A stretch of 64,000 nt of DNA from Bacillus sp. OK048 (GTDB lineage Bacteria > Bacillota > Bacilli > Bacillales > Cytobacillaceae), in assembly GCF_900103525.1 (NCBI RefSeq), contig NZ_FNHN01000009.1, positions 124,001 to 188,000 of the forward strand, written 5' to 3'. Below are positions 1 through 8,600 of this stretch, piece by piece. Made by a program: the position numbers and the translations under genes. The notes under the pieces are model-generated. The model did no database searches, had not been told where the DNA came from, and worked only from the letters and a program-made list of their open reading frames with translations. Each line of letters begins with the position of its first letter. The first letter of the stretch is position 1.

Positions 1-42
1 GTCGTGCTAAGATTAAACCATTAGCAAAGGGGGGAACATAGT

Positions 43-2103
43 ATGATCCCAGCAAAAATAGATCCCATTTCTATCACTCCAAAAAGAGAAAAAGGCGTGG
101 AGTCGGTTGTCGAATGGTTCGAACAGCATAAACAATCGTTTTATCTACTTGGCTGGTCCTATCTCAGTAATCAGCAGCAAATGGAAGAGCTTTTTTATCG
201 ATCCATTCTAAAAGTGCACAAGGAATTGCCTCGTTTTAAAAGTGAAACATCATTTGAACTGTGGGTTACATCCATTTTTATACATATCTGCCGTGAGCTT
301 GCTGGTGATAGAAGTTTACAATCTTTATTGGAAAGTGAGCCACGTCAGGATTTTCTTATAGCACTTGATCAATTAGAAGAGTACGAGAAAGAAGCGATGG
401 TCCTTACATATGTTAAAGGATTTTCACGGGAAGAAGTGGCACATCTTCTCCAGGTTTCAGTGGAAAAAATGAAAGAGGTTTTGTTTTCCGGAATCCAGTC
501 ACTTAGAAAAGCATTGGGGGATGGAACAACCTTTAATGGCTGTAAGGAGTATCATAAGGATTATATCGATTACTTAGAACGAACCCTTGATCGGCCGAAA
601 AAGATTGATTTAGAGAAACATATATATCATTGTCAACATTGTCAGCAGGATCTGGCTACTTTTCAGGATGTCATGTTAACCATGTTAAATCTTACTGATA
701 GGATTAAAGATTTGCATATGCCATCTGGTATTATGGAGAACGTCAAAGCTAAACTGGCAGAAATGGAAAAGATTAAACAGCAAAGGAACAAGAAACGTAT
801 AAGAAAAGGACTTGTTTTTGCTGGTATATTCGCAGTATTAATAGCAATTGATTTTTTTACAGGGGCGTTTTCTAACCTTTACTATACATGGACAGAAGAA
901 GATCAAGAGGTGCTTGCCTATTTGCAACAGGACCTGGGTGAGAGGCTGAACCTGGAAGCGGAAAGTGATGGGGTGAAAATTAGGATCAAGACTGCGATTG
1001 CGGATGACGTTCAGACACTTATTTTTTATGAAATAGAAGATACAAATGAAGACAACCAATTTATGATAAGTTATGGTGATGGGGTTTTTGTAGAGAACGA
1101 ACATGAAATCATGAGCACCATAAACTATCCAAGGTTTTATCCTCCTGTCCTTGAAACCGATTTAAATATCCAAGAAAAGAACGTGTATCACGGGAAGCTT
1201 AGTCTTCTGCCACTCACAAAGGATAAAGGGACCATCAAACTCAAAATCACTAGGCTTCTGAAATTGATTCAAGATTCCTCTGATCAAAATGGTTTTAGGG
1301 TTAACGAAATCTTGGGATATGAAACAGGGGAGTGGAACTTCGAGATCCCTGTTACAAAACAGGCTTCCATCGAATATGCTTTGAATGAAGAGACTCTAGT
1401 AGAGGGGATCCCGGTTCGATTTGATAAACTAATCATTGCGCCAACTGCCACGGTTCTGCAATATGGTATTAATAGTAAACAGCATGAGAAGCGGATCGAT
1501 GCTCTTAATTTTGACGATTTAGTAGTAAACAATAAAAAAGTGAAAGCTGATATGTATGGCAGCTCTTATTTGGATTTACAGCAAGACGTGAATTGGTATA
1601 CGCTACAAACACATTTTGGCCCGCTTGTTGGTGAAAAACCCAAAGAGGTTAACGTACACTTCGCATCGGTTTATGTAACGTTTGAAGACCAAAAAGTCAT
1701 CGAACTGGATGCGTCTAGAGGATATCCTCAAACCTTTGAATATGCAGGCAGTACAATCTCCATCGATGAGGTGGAAGTTGGAATGCCTACCACTGTTGTC
1801 ATAAGCAATCATGATATTAAGAAACGAGCCTACCAGTCGCTTCACTTCAATATTGTGGGCAAGGATGAAAATGAAACCAGGTCAATGGAGATGGAATCTG
1901 AAGCAGTGCTTGTTGATAAAAACGGGATTGAATACGATATGACTAAACATATCCCCTATGAAGAAATTGAGCAGCCCCGTTATTTCGAAACCGGCTACAG
2001 AGTGAAGTTACACGGTGACAAAGTGATTCCTAAAAGTCTCAATATTTATGGATATAATACAATGAAATATCTGGATGATGTTGTAAAGATATCGTTAGAT
2101 TAA
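43..2103 (+). CDS. Sigma-70-like / zinc anti-sigma / DUF4179 fusion membrane protein
   Basis: The 686-residue protein joins modules that are normally separate. Residues ~40-95 resemble sigma region 2 and ~108-158 a sigma region 4 helix-turn-helix (REEVAHLLQVS). An anti-sigma zinc-finger-like motif follows (C167, then H193-x3-C197-x2-C200), a transmembrane helix at ~256-275, and a ~400-residue extracellular part resembling the DUF4179/DUF5643 domains seen on Bacillus anti-sigma factors. The start is supported by a GGGGGG ribosome site 7 bases upstream. By analogy with ECF systems it would be a membrane-anchored transcription factor held inactive until a signal arrives; how the sigma part is released is unknown. 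No partner gene is adjacent; a 52-bp repeat array follows. The sigma core is short and diverged, so it may no longer bind RNA polymerase. The domain order is seen; the function is inferred. Confidence 0.8.
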   Translation: MIPAKIDPISITPKREKGVESVVEWFEQHKQSFYLLGWSYLSNQQQMEELFYRSILKVHKELPRFKSETSFELWVTSIFIHICRELAGDRSLQSLLESEPRQDFLIALDQLEEYEKEAMVLTYVKGFSREEVAHLLQVSVEKMKEVLFSGIQSLRKALGDGTTFNGCKEYHKDYIDYLERTLDRPKKIDLEKHIYHCQHCQQDLATFQDVMLTMLNLTDRIKDLHMPSGIMENVKAKLAEMEKIKQQRNKKRIRKGLVFAGIFAVLIAIDFFTGAFSNLYYTWTEEDQEVLAYLQQDLGERLNLEAESDGVKIRIKTAIADDVQTLIFYEIEDTNEDNQFMISYGDGVFVENEHEIMSTINYPRFYPPVLETDLNIQEKNVYHGKLSLLPLTKDKGTIKLKITRLLKLIQDSSDQNGFRVNEILGYETGEWNFEIPVTKQASIEYALNEETLVEGIPVRFDKLIIAPTATVLQYGINSKQHEKRIDALNFDDLVVNNKKVKADMYGSSYLDLQQDVNWYTLQTHFGPLVGEKPKEVNVHFASVYVTFEDQKVIELDASRGYPQTFEYAGSTISIDEVEVGMPTTVVISNHDIKKRAYQSLHFNIVGKDENETRSMEMESEAVLVDKNGIEYDMTKHIPYEEIEQPRYFETGYRVKLHGDKVIPKSLNIYGYNTMKYLDDVVKISLD

Positions 2104-2161
2104 CATGTGTAGGAAGAGGAAACTACAGTGGGTTAGTTCCTACCTTATAGTTTAAGGATAG

Positions 2162-2369
2162 GATTCACCAAGTATCGTCCCCTCGACCCCACTTTTTAGT
2201 AGTTTTCGGGAACGATTCATCAAGTATCGTTCCCTCGACCCCACTTTCTAGTAGTTTCAGGGAACGATTCACCAAGTATCGTCCCCTCGACCCCACTTTT
2301 TAGTAGTTTAAGGGAATGATTCACCAAGTATCGTTCCCTCAATCCCACCCTTTAGCAGCAAAAGGGCAC
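2162..2369. repeat. Tandem array of four 52-bp hairpin units
   Basis: Four head-to-tail units of exactly 52 bp start at 2162, 2214, 2266 and 2318, with a decayed partial unit just before them. Each junction carries an inverted repeat of the form GGGAACGAT, 9-base loop, ATCGTTCCC. The units differ by a few substitutions. No open frame of note crosses the array. The rest of 2104-2491 shows only the leader of the next gene. Confidence 0.9.
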
Positions 2370-2491
2370 GATTAGAAATTTAAAATGTCAGTCTAATTTG
2401 TGCTAGTAAGCAAGGAAAGGTTATAATTTTCCTGAACCGAAGAATGTGAACTACTTTCAGAAAAAAACCAAAATGAAGGGGAGCGAATTAA

Positions 2492-2776
2492 ATGCTTAGA
2501 GTTGTTGCTAAGGGTAAATTGAAATCAGATGTAAATAAAGAAGAATACTTAAAAATTGCTAGAAGGCTCGTTGCTGAAACTAATAAAGAAGCAGGTTGTA
2601 TTGCTTACATTCTTCATGAGGATATCAATGATCCGACCATCGTAACAATGATTGAGGAATGGGTGGATGAAGAAGCGCTAAACAAACACAACGCTAGTGA
2701 ACATGTTCGGAATCTCGTTCCAGGACTTAGGGAAATGAGAGAAAGTACCGAAATTAACCTCTATCGAGAAGTATAG
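2492..2776 (+). CDS. Antibiotic biosynthesis monooxygenase (ABM) family protein, YgiN-like
   Basis: A 94-residue single-domain protein with the dimeric alpha-beta barrel pattern of the ABM family: an N-terminal strand (VVAKGKL), the helix around YLKIARRLVAET, the conserved EAGCIAYILHED segment and the EEWVDEEALNKHNASEH helix. Family members include quinol monooxygenases and haem-degrading enzymes. The motif around EAGCIAY is closest to the YgiN-type putative quinol monooxygenases, and the haem-binding Asn of IsdG enzymes cannot be placed. The start has a clear AAGGGGA ribosome site. It appears to be monocistronic. Substrate unknown. Confidence 0.8.
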   Translation: MLRVVAKGKLKSDVNKEEYLKIARRLVAETNKEAGCIAYILHEDINDPTIVTMIEEWVDEEALNKHNASEHVRNLVPGLREMRESTEINLYREV

Positions 2777-2867
2777 AAAGCAAAGACCGAAAATAGTATA
2801 TATTTCCATCATTTCCTCTATAATAGAGAGGATGCTTGGTAAATACATATTGTGAAAAAATAACTTA

Positions 2868-2881
2868 AGCAAGCGTTTACA
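2868..2881 (+). promoter_or_regulatory. Possible cre (CcpA) site
   Basis: AGCAAGCGTTTACA matches the Bacillus cre consensus TGWAANCGNTNWCA at all but two positions (the first T and the W). It lies 25 bases before the start of the VOC-family gene, a repressing position if real. Confidence 0.35.
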
Positions 2882-2906
2882 ATGCGGATGAATAGGAGGA
2901 GAAAAC

Positions 2907-3302
2907 ATGGGAAGATTAATTCATTTTGAAATTCATGTGAGTGACATGGATCGTGCAAAGAAGTTTTATGGAGAGGTATTTGGCTGGTCCTTTCAAGATT
3001 GGACTGATTATGCCGGAATGCCTTACTTTGGAGCAGTGACGGGCGAGGATAACCAACTAGGAATCAATGGGGCATTGATGCAGCGTCAAAGTGCTCCGCC
3101 GGAAGCAAACCAAGCTTTAAACGGGTTTGCTTGTACAATGGGAGTGGAAAATTACGACGAAGCGGAAGCCAAAATCCTTGAGAATGGCGGAACGATTGCT
3201 ATGCCGAAATATGCTCTGCCAGGAATGGCTTGGCAAGGCTACTTTATTGATACCGAAGGCAATATATTCGGTATTCATCAACCTGATGAGAATGCAAAAT
3301 AG
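2907..3302 (+). CDS. VOC (glyoxalase/bleomycin-resistance) family protein
   Basis: A 131-residue protein with one vicinal-oxygen-chelate domain: it opens with HFEIHVSDMDRAKKFYGEVFGW and closes with the YFIDTEGNIFGIHQPD strand, both typical of the CFP30B-like branch. VOC proteins bind a metal and act as lyases, isomerases or dioxygenases, or only bind ligands; nothing here fixes the substrate. A strong AGGAGGAG ribosome site precedes the ATG. The next gene starts 21 bases downstream, so the two probably form a small operon ending at the hairpin at 3698. Confidence 0.85.
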   Translation: MGRLIHFEIHVSDMDRAKKFYGEVFGWSFQDWTDYAGMPYFGAVTGEDNQLGINGALMQRQSAPPEANQALNGFACTMGVENYDEAEAKILENGGTIAMPKYALPGMAWQGYFIDTEGNIFGIHQPDENAK

Positions 3303-3323
3303 GATCAATTATAGGTGGAAAAT

Positions 3324-3695
3324 ATGAAAGCAGAAGACTCGGCAGACATGCTTCAACATGTGCGTGATATCTGTCTTGCACTGCCAGAAGCAGTAGAAAT
3401 TATTGACGGTTTTGGTCACAAAACGTTTAAAATCAATGGAAAATCGTTTGTGATAACTGGTGAAAATGAGAGTGGCTTCAACTTGTCATTCAAGTCTGAT
3501 CGGGAAACTCAAGAAATATTGCTGCAAAAAGAGCATTTTTCCAAAACTCCATACATCGGACAGCACGGCTGGGTATCCATGCAAAATCCGGCAGAAAAAG
3601 ACTGGGCTGAATTAGCTGATCTAATTCAAGAAGCCTATTTACGTGCGGCACCAAAGCGAATGATTAAAGTATGGAATGAGTTGAATAAAAAGTAA
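3324..3695 (+). CDS. MmcQ/YjbR family DNA-binding-like protein
   Basis: About 123 residues with the CyaY-like fold signature of the MmcQ/YjbR family: an N-terminal helix ending in CLALPEAVE, then GHKTFKINGKSFV, and near the end YIGQHGWVSMQ. A GTG at 3315 would add three residues but lies inside the ribosome-binding site; ATG at 3324 sits 5 bases after AGGTGG and is preferred. The gene follows the VOC gene closely and ends at a strong terminator. Members have been called DNA-binding on structural grounds; the role is unproven. Confidence 0.8.
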   Translation: MKAEDSADMLQHVRDICLALPEAVEIIDGFGHKTFKINGKSFVITGENESGFNLSFKSDRETQEILLQKEHFSKTPYIGQHGWVSMQNPAEKDWAELADLIQEAYLRAAPKRMIKVWNELNKK

Positions 3696-3697
3696 TG

Positions 3698-3724
3698 AAA
3701 AGGCGGAAGATTTCGCCTTTTTTC
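3698..3724 (+). terminator. Rho-independent terminator
   Basis: AAAAGGCG, an 8-base loop and CGCCTTTTTT form a stem with a T-run directly after the YjbR-like stop codon. Confidence 0.85.
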
Positions 3725-3818
3725 TATGGTGATTTTTTTGGTAAGGTAATTATTGCACCAGCGTTGACAATGCTTGTACAATTGGGATGAACTCGAACGG
3801 ATAAGACAGGTGATAAAA

Positions 3819-4526
3819 ATGATCCATACCTACTCAGGTGAAACAATTAGCTTTGATATCGTTTATAAAAAGCGGAAATCTATGAGCATTTCGATTAATC
3901 TTTATGGGGAAATTGAAGTACAGGCTCCGAAAGGGACATCGGAAGAAAGTGTACTTCAATCAGTAGAGGGAAAATGGGATTGGATTCAACAAAAGTTAAA
4001 GGAAATGCAGGCTAGAAGCCAAGGCCCAAAAAAGAAGGTCTATGATCATGGTGAGCGTTTTCTGTATTTAGGAAACGAATACCCTATACAGGTCTCACAA
4101 GATATAACGATCAAGCAAGACTATGTATTGTTTGAAGAGGGTAGGCTGCAAATAGTTGTGAAACAGCTTGAGGATGAAAAAGTAAAACAAGCTCTTAAAC
4201 GTTTTTACTACCAGAAGTGTAAATCGTTGGTAGAGAGGAGTATTCAGTCCCATCAAAGCAATTTTAAAATAAAACCAAGGTCAATCCGGATAACGGATAA
4301 TAATAGTAACTGGGGAACCTGTGATTTTAAACAGCAGTTAACATTTAATTGGAAGCTTGCGATGGCACCACAACAGGTAATCGATTACGTGGTCATTCAC
4401 GAGATGTGCCATATGGTCCACCTGAATCACGACCGGTCCTTTTGGCGTCTAGTTGGGAAAATCATGCCCAATTATAAGGAGCAGGAAAACTGGTTAGCAT
4501 TATCAAGCTGGAAAATGACTGTTTAA
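3819..4526 (+). CDS. YgjP-like (DUF45/M48-type) zinc metallopeptidase
   Basis: A 235-residue cytoplasmic protein of the YgjP/SprT-related family. The signature HEMCHMVHLNH supplies the HExxH zinc ligands plus a third histidine, followed by the usual SFWRLV. The upstream segment DNNSNWGTCDFKQQLTFNWKLAMAP is also typical. The frame opens further back at a TTG (3774), but that codon has no ribosome site, whereas ATG 3819 lies 6 bases after AGGTG. Members of this family are annotated as metal-dependent hydrolases or UTP pyrophosphatase-like; the natural substrate is uncertain. Confidence 0.85.
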   Translation: MIHTYSGETISFDIVYKKRKSMSISINLYGEIEVQAPKGTSEESVLQSVEGKWDWIQQKLKEMQARSQGPKKKVYDHGERFLYLGNEYPIQVSQDITIKQDYVLFEEGRLQIVVKQLEDEKVKQALKRFYYQKCKSLVERSIQSHQSNFKIKPRSIRITDNNSNWGTCDFKQQLTFNWKLAMAPQQVIDYVVIHEMCHMVHLNHDRSFWRLVGKIMPNYKEQENWLALSSWKMTV

Positions 4527-4574
4527 CATGCTATTGTAACAGTTGTTATTAGGTGCAAAATATGGAGGTTCATA

Positions 4575-5081
4575 ATGGATAATAATGATATATTAATTCG
4601 ATTAAGGTATGCGCTAGATATAAAAAATACAGATATGGTGGAAATATTTAAACTTGGGAACGTTGAAGTTACCAAAGATGAGGTACTAAAAATCCTCACA
4701 AAATCACCAGACAGCTATGACGATGACGAAGAAGAAGTTGAAAATGACGACCATATAAAAGTTAATAACTCAATGTTAGAGTCATTTTTAAACGGCTATA
4801 TTACTTTTAAAAGAGGGAAACAAGAACCCAAACCTGGCCAACCTGCAACACCAGCCAAGTCAAATGAAAGTGTTAATAATATGTTGTTAAAGAAATTGAA
4901 AATTGCCCTATCGTTAACAAGTGAGGATATGCTTGATATTTTAGAAAAGGCTGGAATCACGGTAACAAAAGGTGAAATAGGCGCTATTTTAAGAAAAGAA
5001 GGCCACAAAAACTACAAACAGTGCGGTGATAAATACGCAAGAAACTTCCTAAAAGGATTGGCTGTTAAATATAGGGGTTAA
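4575..5081 (+). CDS. DUF1456 family protein (YehS-like)
   Basis: A 168-residue protein made of two copies of an approximately 65-residue module. Each begins with a pattern like ILIRLRYALDIKNTDMVEIFKLGNVEVTKDEV (second copy around residue 105: LKKLKIALSLTSEDMLDILEKAGITVTKGEI). The modules are separated by an acidic linker with a DDDEEE run. This is the DUF1456 (YehS) architecture; E. coli YehS has no established function. The ribosome site is GGAGG. The gene ends at two successive terminators. Confidence 0.85.
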   Translation: MDNNDILIRLRYALDIKNTDMVEIFKLGNVEVTKDEVLKILTKSPDSYDDDEEEVENDDHIKVNNSMLESFLNGYITFKRGKQEPKPGQPATPAKSNESVNNMLLKKLKIALSLTSEDMLDILEKAGITVTKGEIGAILRKEGHKNYKQCGDKYARNFLKGLAVKYRG

Positions 5082-5086
5082 CGCAC

Positions 5087-5113
5087 AAAAAAGGCAACGA
5101 ACCGTTGCTTTTT
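5087..5113 (+). terminator. Rho-independent terminator
   Basis: GCAACG, AAC loop and CGTTGC, flanked by A- and T-runs, just after the DUF1456 stop. Confidence 0.85.
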
Positions 5114-5161
5114 ACCATATTTAATCCCGCCCCGATTACCTGATTATAAATATGAATCGAG

Positions 5162-5186
5162 CCTTCCTACTTGGAAGGTTTTTTTA
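5162..5186 (+). terminator. Second terminator-like hairpin
   Basis: CCTTCC, TACTT loop and GGAAGG followed by eight T. A tandem backup terminator of the gene before it. Confidence 0.75.
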
Positions 5187-5203
5187 TTGTCTAAAGCTTA
5201 TCG

Positions 5204-5371
5204 GGAACAATTACATTCGAATAATGCCCGTAATTTAAGAGGGCTCAAATTACAGGAACAATTACATTCGAATAGTGCCCGTAATTTAAGAGTGCTCAAA
5301 TTACAGGAACAATTACAGGCAGATAGTTCCCGTAATATAAGAGGACTCAAATTACGGGAACAATCACAGAA
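5204..5371. repeat. Tandem array of 51-bp hairpin units (about 3.3 copies)
   Basis: Units start at 5204, 5255, 5306 and (partial) 5357. The third junction forms a long hairpin, GTTCCCGTAAT and ATTACGGGAAC around a 15-base loop; the earlier units keep the inner GTAATTT/AAATTAC stem. A 69-codon open frame through the array is only a translation of the repeat. Confidence 0.9.
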
Positions 5372-5420
5372 TCACCCGCGGCCCGCGCAAGTCTAGATTA
5401 TGAATTGTAATAAAAAACCA

Positions 5421-5434
5421 GTTAAAATACTACA
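5421..5434 (+). promoter_or_regulatory. Weak copy of the locus-wide 14-bp motif
   Basis: GTTAAAATACTACA matches the motif GTAAAAATAGTGCA (best copy at 10479-10492) at 11 of 14 positions. It lies about 240 bases before the secreted lyase-like gene. Confidence 0.35.
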
Positions 5435-5594
5435 CAATGAACACAAAATTATCCATCTTGCTAATTTTTGAAGGATTTATAATGAAAGGTATGAAAATTC
5501 TGATTTATCACCACGATCTAATCAACTAGAATCTACCACCATCCCTAGAATCTCTAATCTCAACTATTATCATATGAATGTATGTCATCGACTT

Positions 5595-5605
5595 TAAGGA
5601 GGTGA
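5595..5605 (+). promoter_or_regulatory. Full-length Shine-Dalgarno without a good start codon (STAB-SD-like)
   Basis: TAAGGAGGTGA is complementary to the whole anti-SD of 16S rRNA but lies 70 bases before the gene's own ribosome site. The only codon at correct spacing is ATT (12-codon frame). In cry3A of Bacillus thuringiensis a comparable sequence stabilises mRNA by binding 30S subunits; the same role here is inference. Confidence 0.4.
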
Positions 5606-5642
5606 GTCCATTAAAATCTATTCTAAATTTACTACGAATAAA

Positions 5643-5656
5643 TGAATGCGTTTACA
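5643..5656 (+). promoter_or_regulatory. Likely cre (CcpA) site
   Basis: TGAATGCGTTTACA matches TGWAANCGNTNWCA with one mismatch, 19 bases before the start codon of the secreted lyase-like gene. This suits carbon catabolite repression of a polysaccharide-utilisation locus. Confidence 0.6.
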
Positions 5657-5675
5657 CTAAGGGGGAGTGCCTATT

Positions 5676-8600
5676 ATGAAATTTTTGTCTAAAAAAACCA
5701 TATCCATCTTACTTATTTTTTGTCTAATCCAATCGATGTTTATCCCAGTATTTGAAACGAGGACGTCTGCTGAAGAGGGTTTGACGAATTTAGCTTTAGG
5801 GAAGACAACAAATTTAAAAAAGAGTTCACATTGCTCTGGTTGTGGTTTAGCAGCTGATAATGCAGTGGATGGTAAAACTACTACTTTCTGGGCACCAACA
5901 GTCGCAGACGTTACGGATAACCATAATGTTTGGATTGAGATTGATTTAGGGGAAGAAACTCAAGTCAATGAGGTCGTGTTAAAAGGATTAAGTATCCCTT
6001 ATATTGAAGCATACCAAATATCGTATAAGAATGCCCAAAGCCCTTCTTGGGTGGAAGCGGCGGTTAAAGAGCGAGCGTTAACAACGAATGAAACTGCTGG
6101 GTTTGAAGCGGTACAAGCAAGATATATAAGAGTAAGTTTAGATATTATTAGTACCGCGACAGGAAGAGAAAATATCTTGTCTGAAATTGAGGTCTACAAC
6201 CGCCAAGTCGATCCATCATTAAGCCCATTATCCTCTTTGACTGTCATAAGTGATGGACAAAAGGTGGATGAGGAGGGGCTGACAATCCTGCCGGGGGAAA
6301 CCAAAAAAATATCCGTTGAGGGAACGTTATCAAGTGGCAACATCGTGGATGTAACAGCGGATGCTGTTTTCCGAAGCACGGAACCTGACACCCTTACAGT
6401 AGATGAAACTGGTTTATTAACCGCTAAGGGTGAGGGAACAGCAGCAATTGATATCTCGGTAACTAGAAATAATGTAACGAAAACCCACCGTTTATGGGTG
6501 GATAGTTTTGGCCCGAATACTGACAAATCACAGATTAATCTTGCATATTTGAAAGTTGCTTCTGCAAGCTCACAATGTTCCAGTTGCCAAACATTTGCAT
6601 CCAATGCAGTTGATGGAGATGAAGGAACGGCCTGGAGAGCGTTAAGTGGAGATTTTCGTGACGATCAGCAGCATTGGTTAACGATTGACTTTGGCAGAGA
6701 ATTAAATTTTAACAAGGCTCAATTTACTTTTAACCTAGATGCTGTTGTAAACTATGAATTGCTCTCTTCAAACGACGGAAAAACGTGGAAGTCCTTTTAT
6801 CAAAATAGATTGATTGTTGCCAACCAAGAAAAGGCCATTTTTGAAAAAGAAAAGGCACGCTATTTGAAAGTAAATTTGAATGCTAAGAGAGAATCTGCAC
6901 CATTAATCTATGAATTAAAGGTTTTCAATACGGATGAAGCACCTGTGCCGCCAGTTCAAAACCCTTTAACAGGTGTATACCTATCGGATGATAAGACAGA
7001 TAAATATAAAGTTGATTCAGAAGTTTTACTAAACAAAGGAGAGTCAAATCAGCTAATCCTCAAAGGTGAATTTTATGAGGGAGGAACGTTAGCTGAAGAA
7101 AATGCAGTTATTGAGTTTGCTAGCAGCAGACCGGAAGTTGCAACAGTTGATGCACAAGGTCATATTACAGCTATTCAAGGGGGCGTTACCGCTATTACTG
7201 CTAAGGCAACGATTGAAACGATTACCCAGAGCACGCAAGTGTTTGTAGTAGTGGATGATCCGGAAGCAAGAATTGCGGATACAGCATTGGTTCACCCGGA
7301 TATTCCGACAAGAATTGGGCTACCAGCAATCCTTTCCCCTGGGGGAGAATATCCACAGGTAAAGGTGAATGCCCATCAAGATGGGAAGCTGCGAGGAACG
7401 GTTGTAGATGCAGACAATCAAGTTGTCTATAAGTTTAAACAGCTCCATATTTCAAGCGGTAAAGAATATATCCTTACCATACCTGGGACCCTCCAAGAAG
7501 GAAAATATGAAATTCAAATGGAAATCCAATTGGATAAAGGAAAGCGTGTATACGATATGCTGCATTTCCGCGTCATGGATACAGAAAAGTTACCAGAGGG
7601 TCAAAGTAAGATGGCTTTCTTGAATGAGGAAGGAAAACTTGAGTATTCTTCAGACTTTAGAGGCAATCAGATTATGGACTACTCTACTAGTGGTTATATG
7701 GGCGGCGGCGTCAAAATTCCTGATGTTCAAGCAAAGGTGTTTGTTGAACCTGGAGAAGGCGATGATACAGAGCGAATTCAAACCGCGATTGAAACTGTTG
7801 CAAACCTACCGCTGATGTCAAACGGTTTCCGAGGAGCGGTTGTATTAAGTAAAGGAACATTTGAAATCGAAGGAACGTTGAAAATTTCTAAAAGTGGTGT
7901 AGTTCTACGTGGCAGCGGAGAGGGTGAAGAGGGAACCATCCTATATGCAACAGGTAAGACAGTAAGAAATATTTTAGAGGTGGGAGATTTAACAGCCTCA
8001 CCGAGTTTGCTTCCTGGAACAAAAACAGCTCTGACTGATTTGTATGTTCCTGTTGGAAGTCATAGCTTTCATGTTGAAAAAGCATCTAGCTTTAAAGTGG
8101 GCGATACCATCATGATTCGCCGGTATGGAAATAGCAGCTGGATTCATGAAATCAACATGGATAGAATTCCAGATCGAGGAACAACAGTTCAGTGGGAGCC
8201 ATTTACCTTAGATTTCGATCGTGTCATTACAAATATTAAAGGAAATACGATCACGATTGATGCTCCAATCCCAAATGCGATTGAAACGGTATGGGGTGGC
8301 GGAGAGATCTATAAGTATGATGACTCTGACAGACTAAATAATGTCGGTGTTGAAAATCTTAGAGTAGATGTTGAATTTGACCGTTCTGTCACAGCAGTTC
8401 ATGAAGGTAAAGTCTACTATTCAGATGAAGAAAAAGCTTCTACATTCTTAACCTTTGAATATACCAAAAATGCATGGATGAGAAATGTGACAGGTCTGCA
8501 TTTAACCAAAAGCATAGTCAATGTTGGAAGACACTCAAAATGGATAACGATTCAAGATTCAACGAACTTAGAGATGGTGAGTATCATAACAGGTTCGAGA

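Noticed and set aside
2162..2369. Possible CRISPR array
   Set aside because: Units are contiguous near-identical 52-mers with no unique spacers and no cas genes; the same holds for the other three arrays.
5187..5396. 69-codon open frame with a repeated peptide
   Set aside because: It is a direct translation of the 51-bp tandem array; the start TTG follows a terminator T-run and has no ribosome site.
5602..5679. 25-codon upstream ORF overlapping the secreted lyase-like start by ATGA
   Set aside because: Its GTG is inside the Shine-Dalgarno itself, so spacing is zero; the SD is better explained as a stand-alone element.
6194..6604. 136-codon antisense frame inside the secreted protein gene
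   Set aside because: No ribosome site, and the opposite frame has clear domain homology; a coding shadow.
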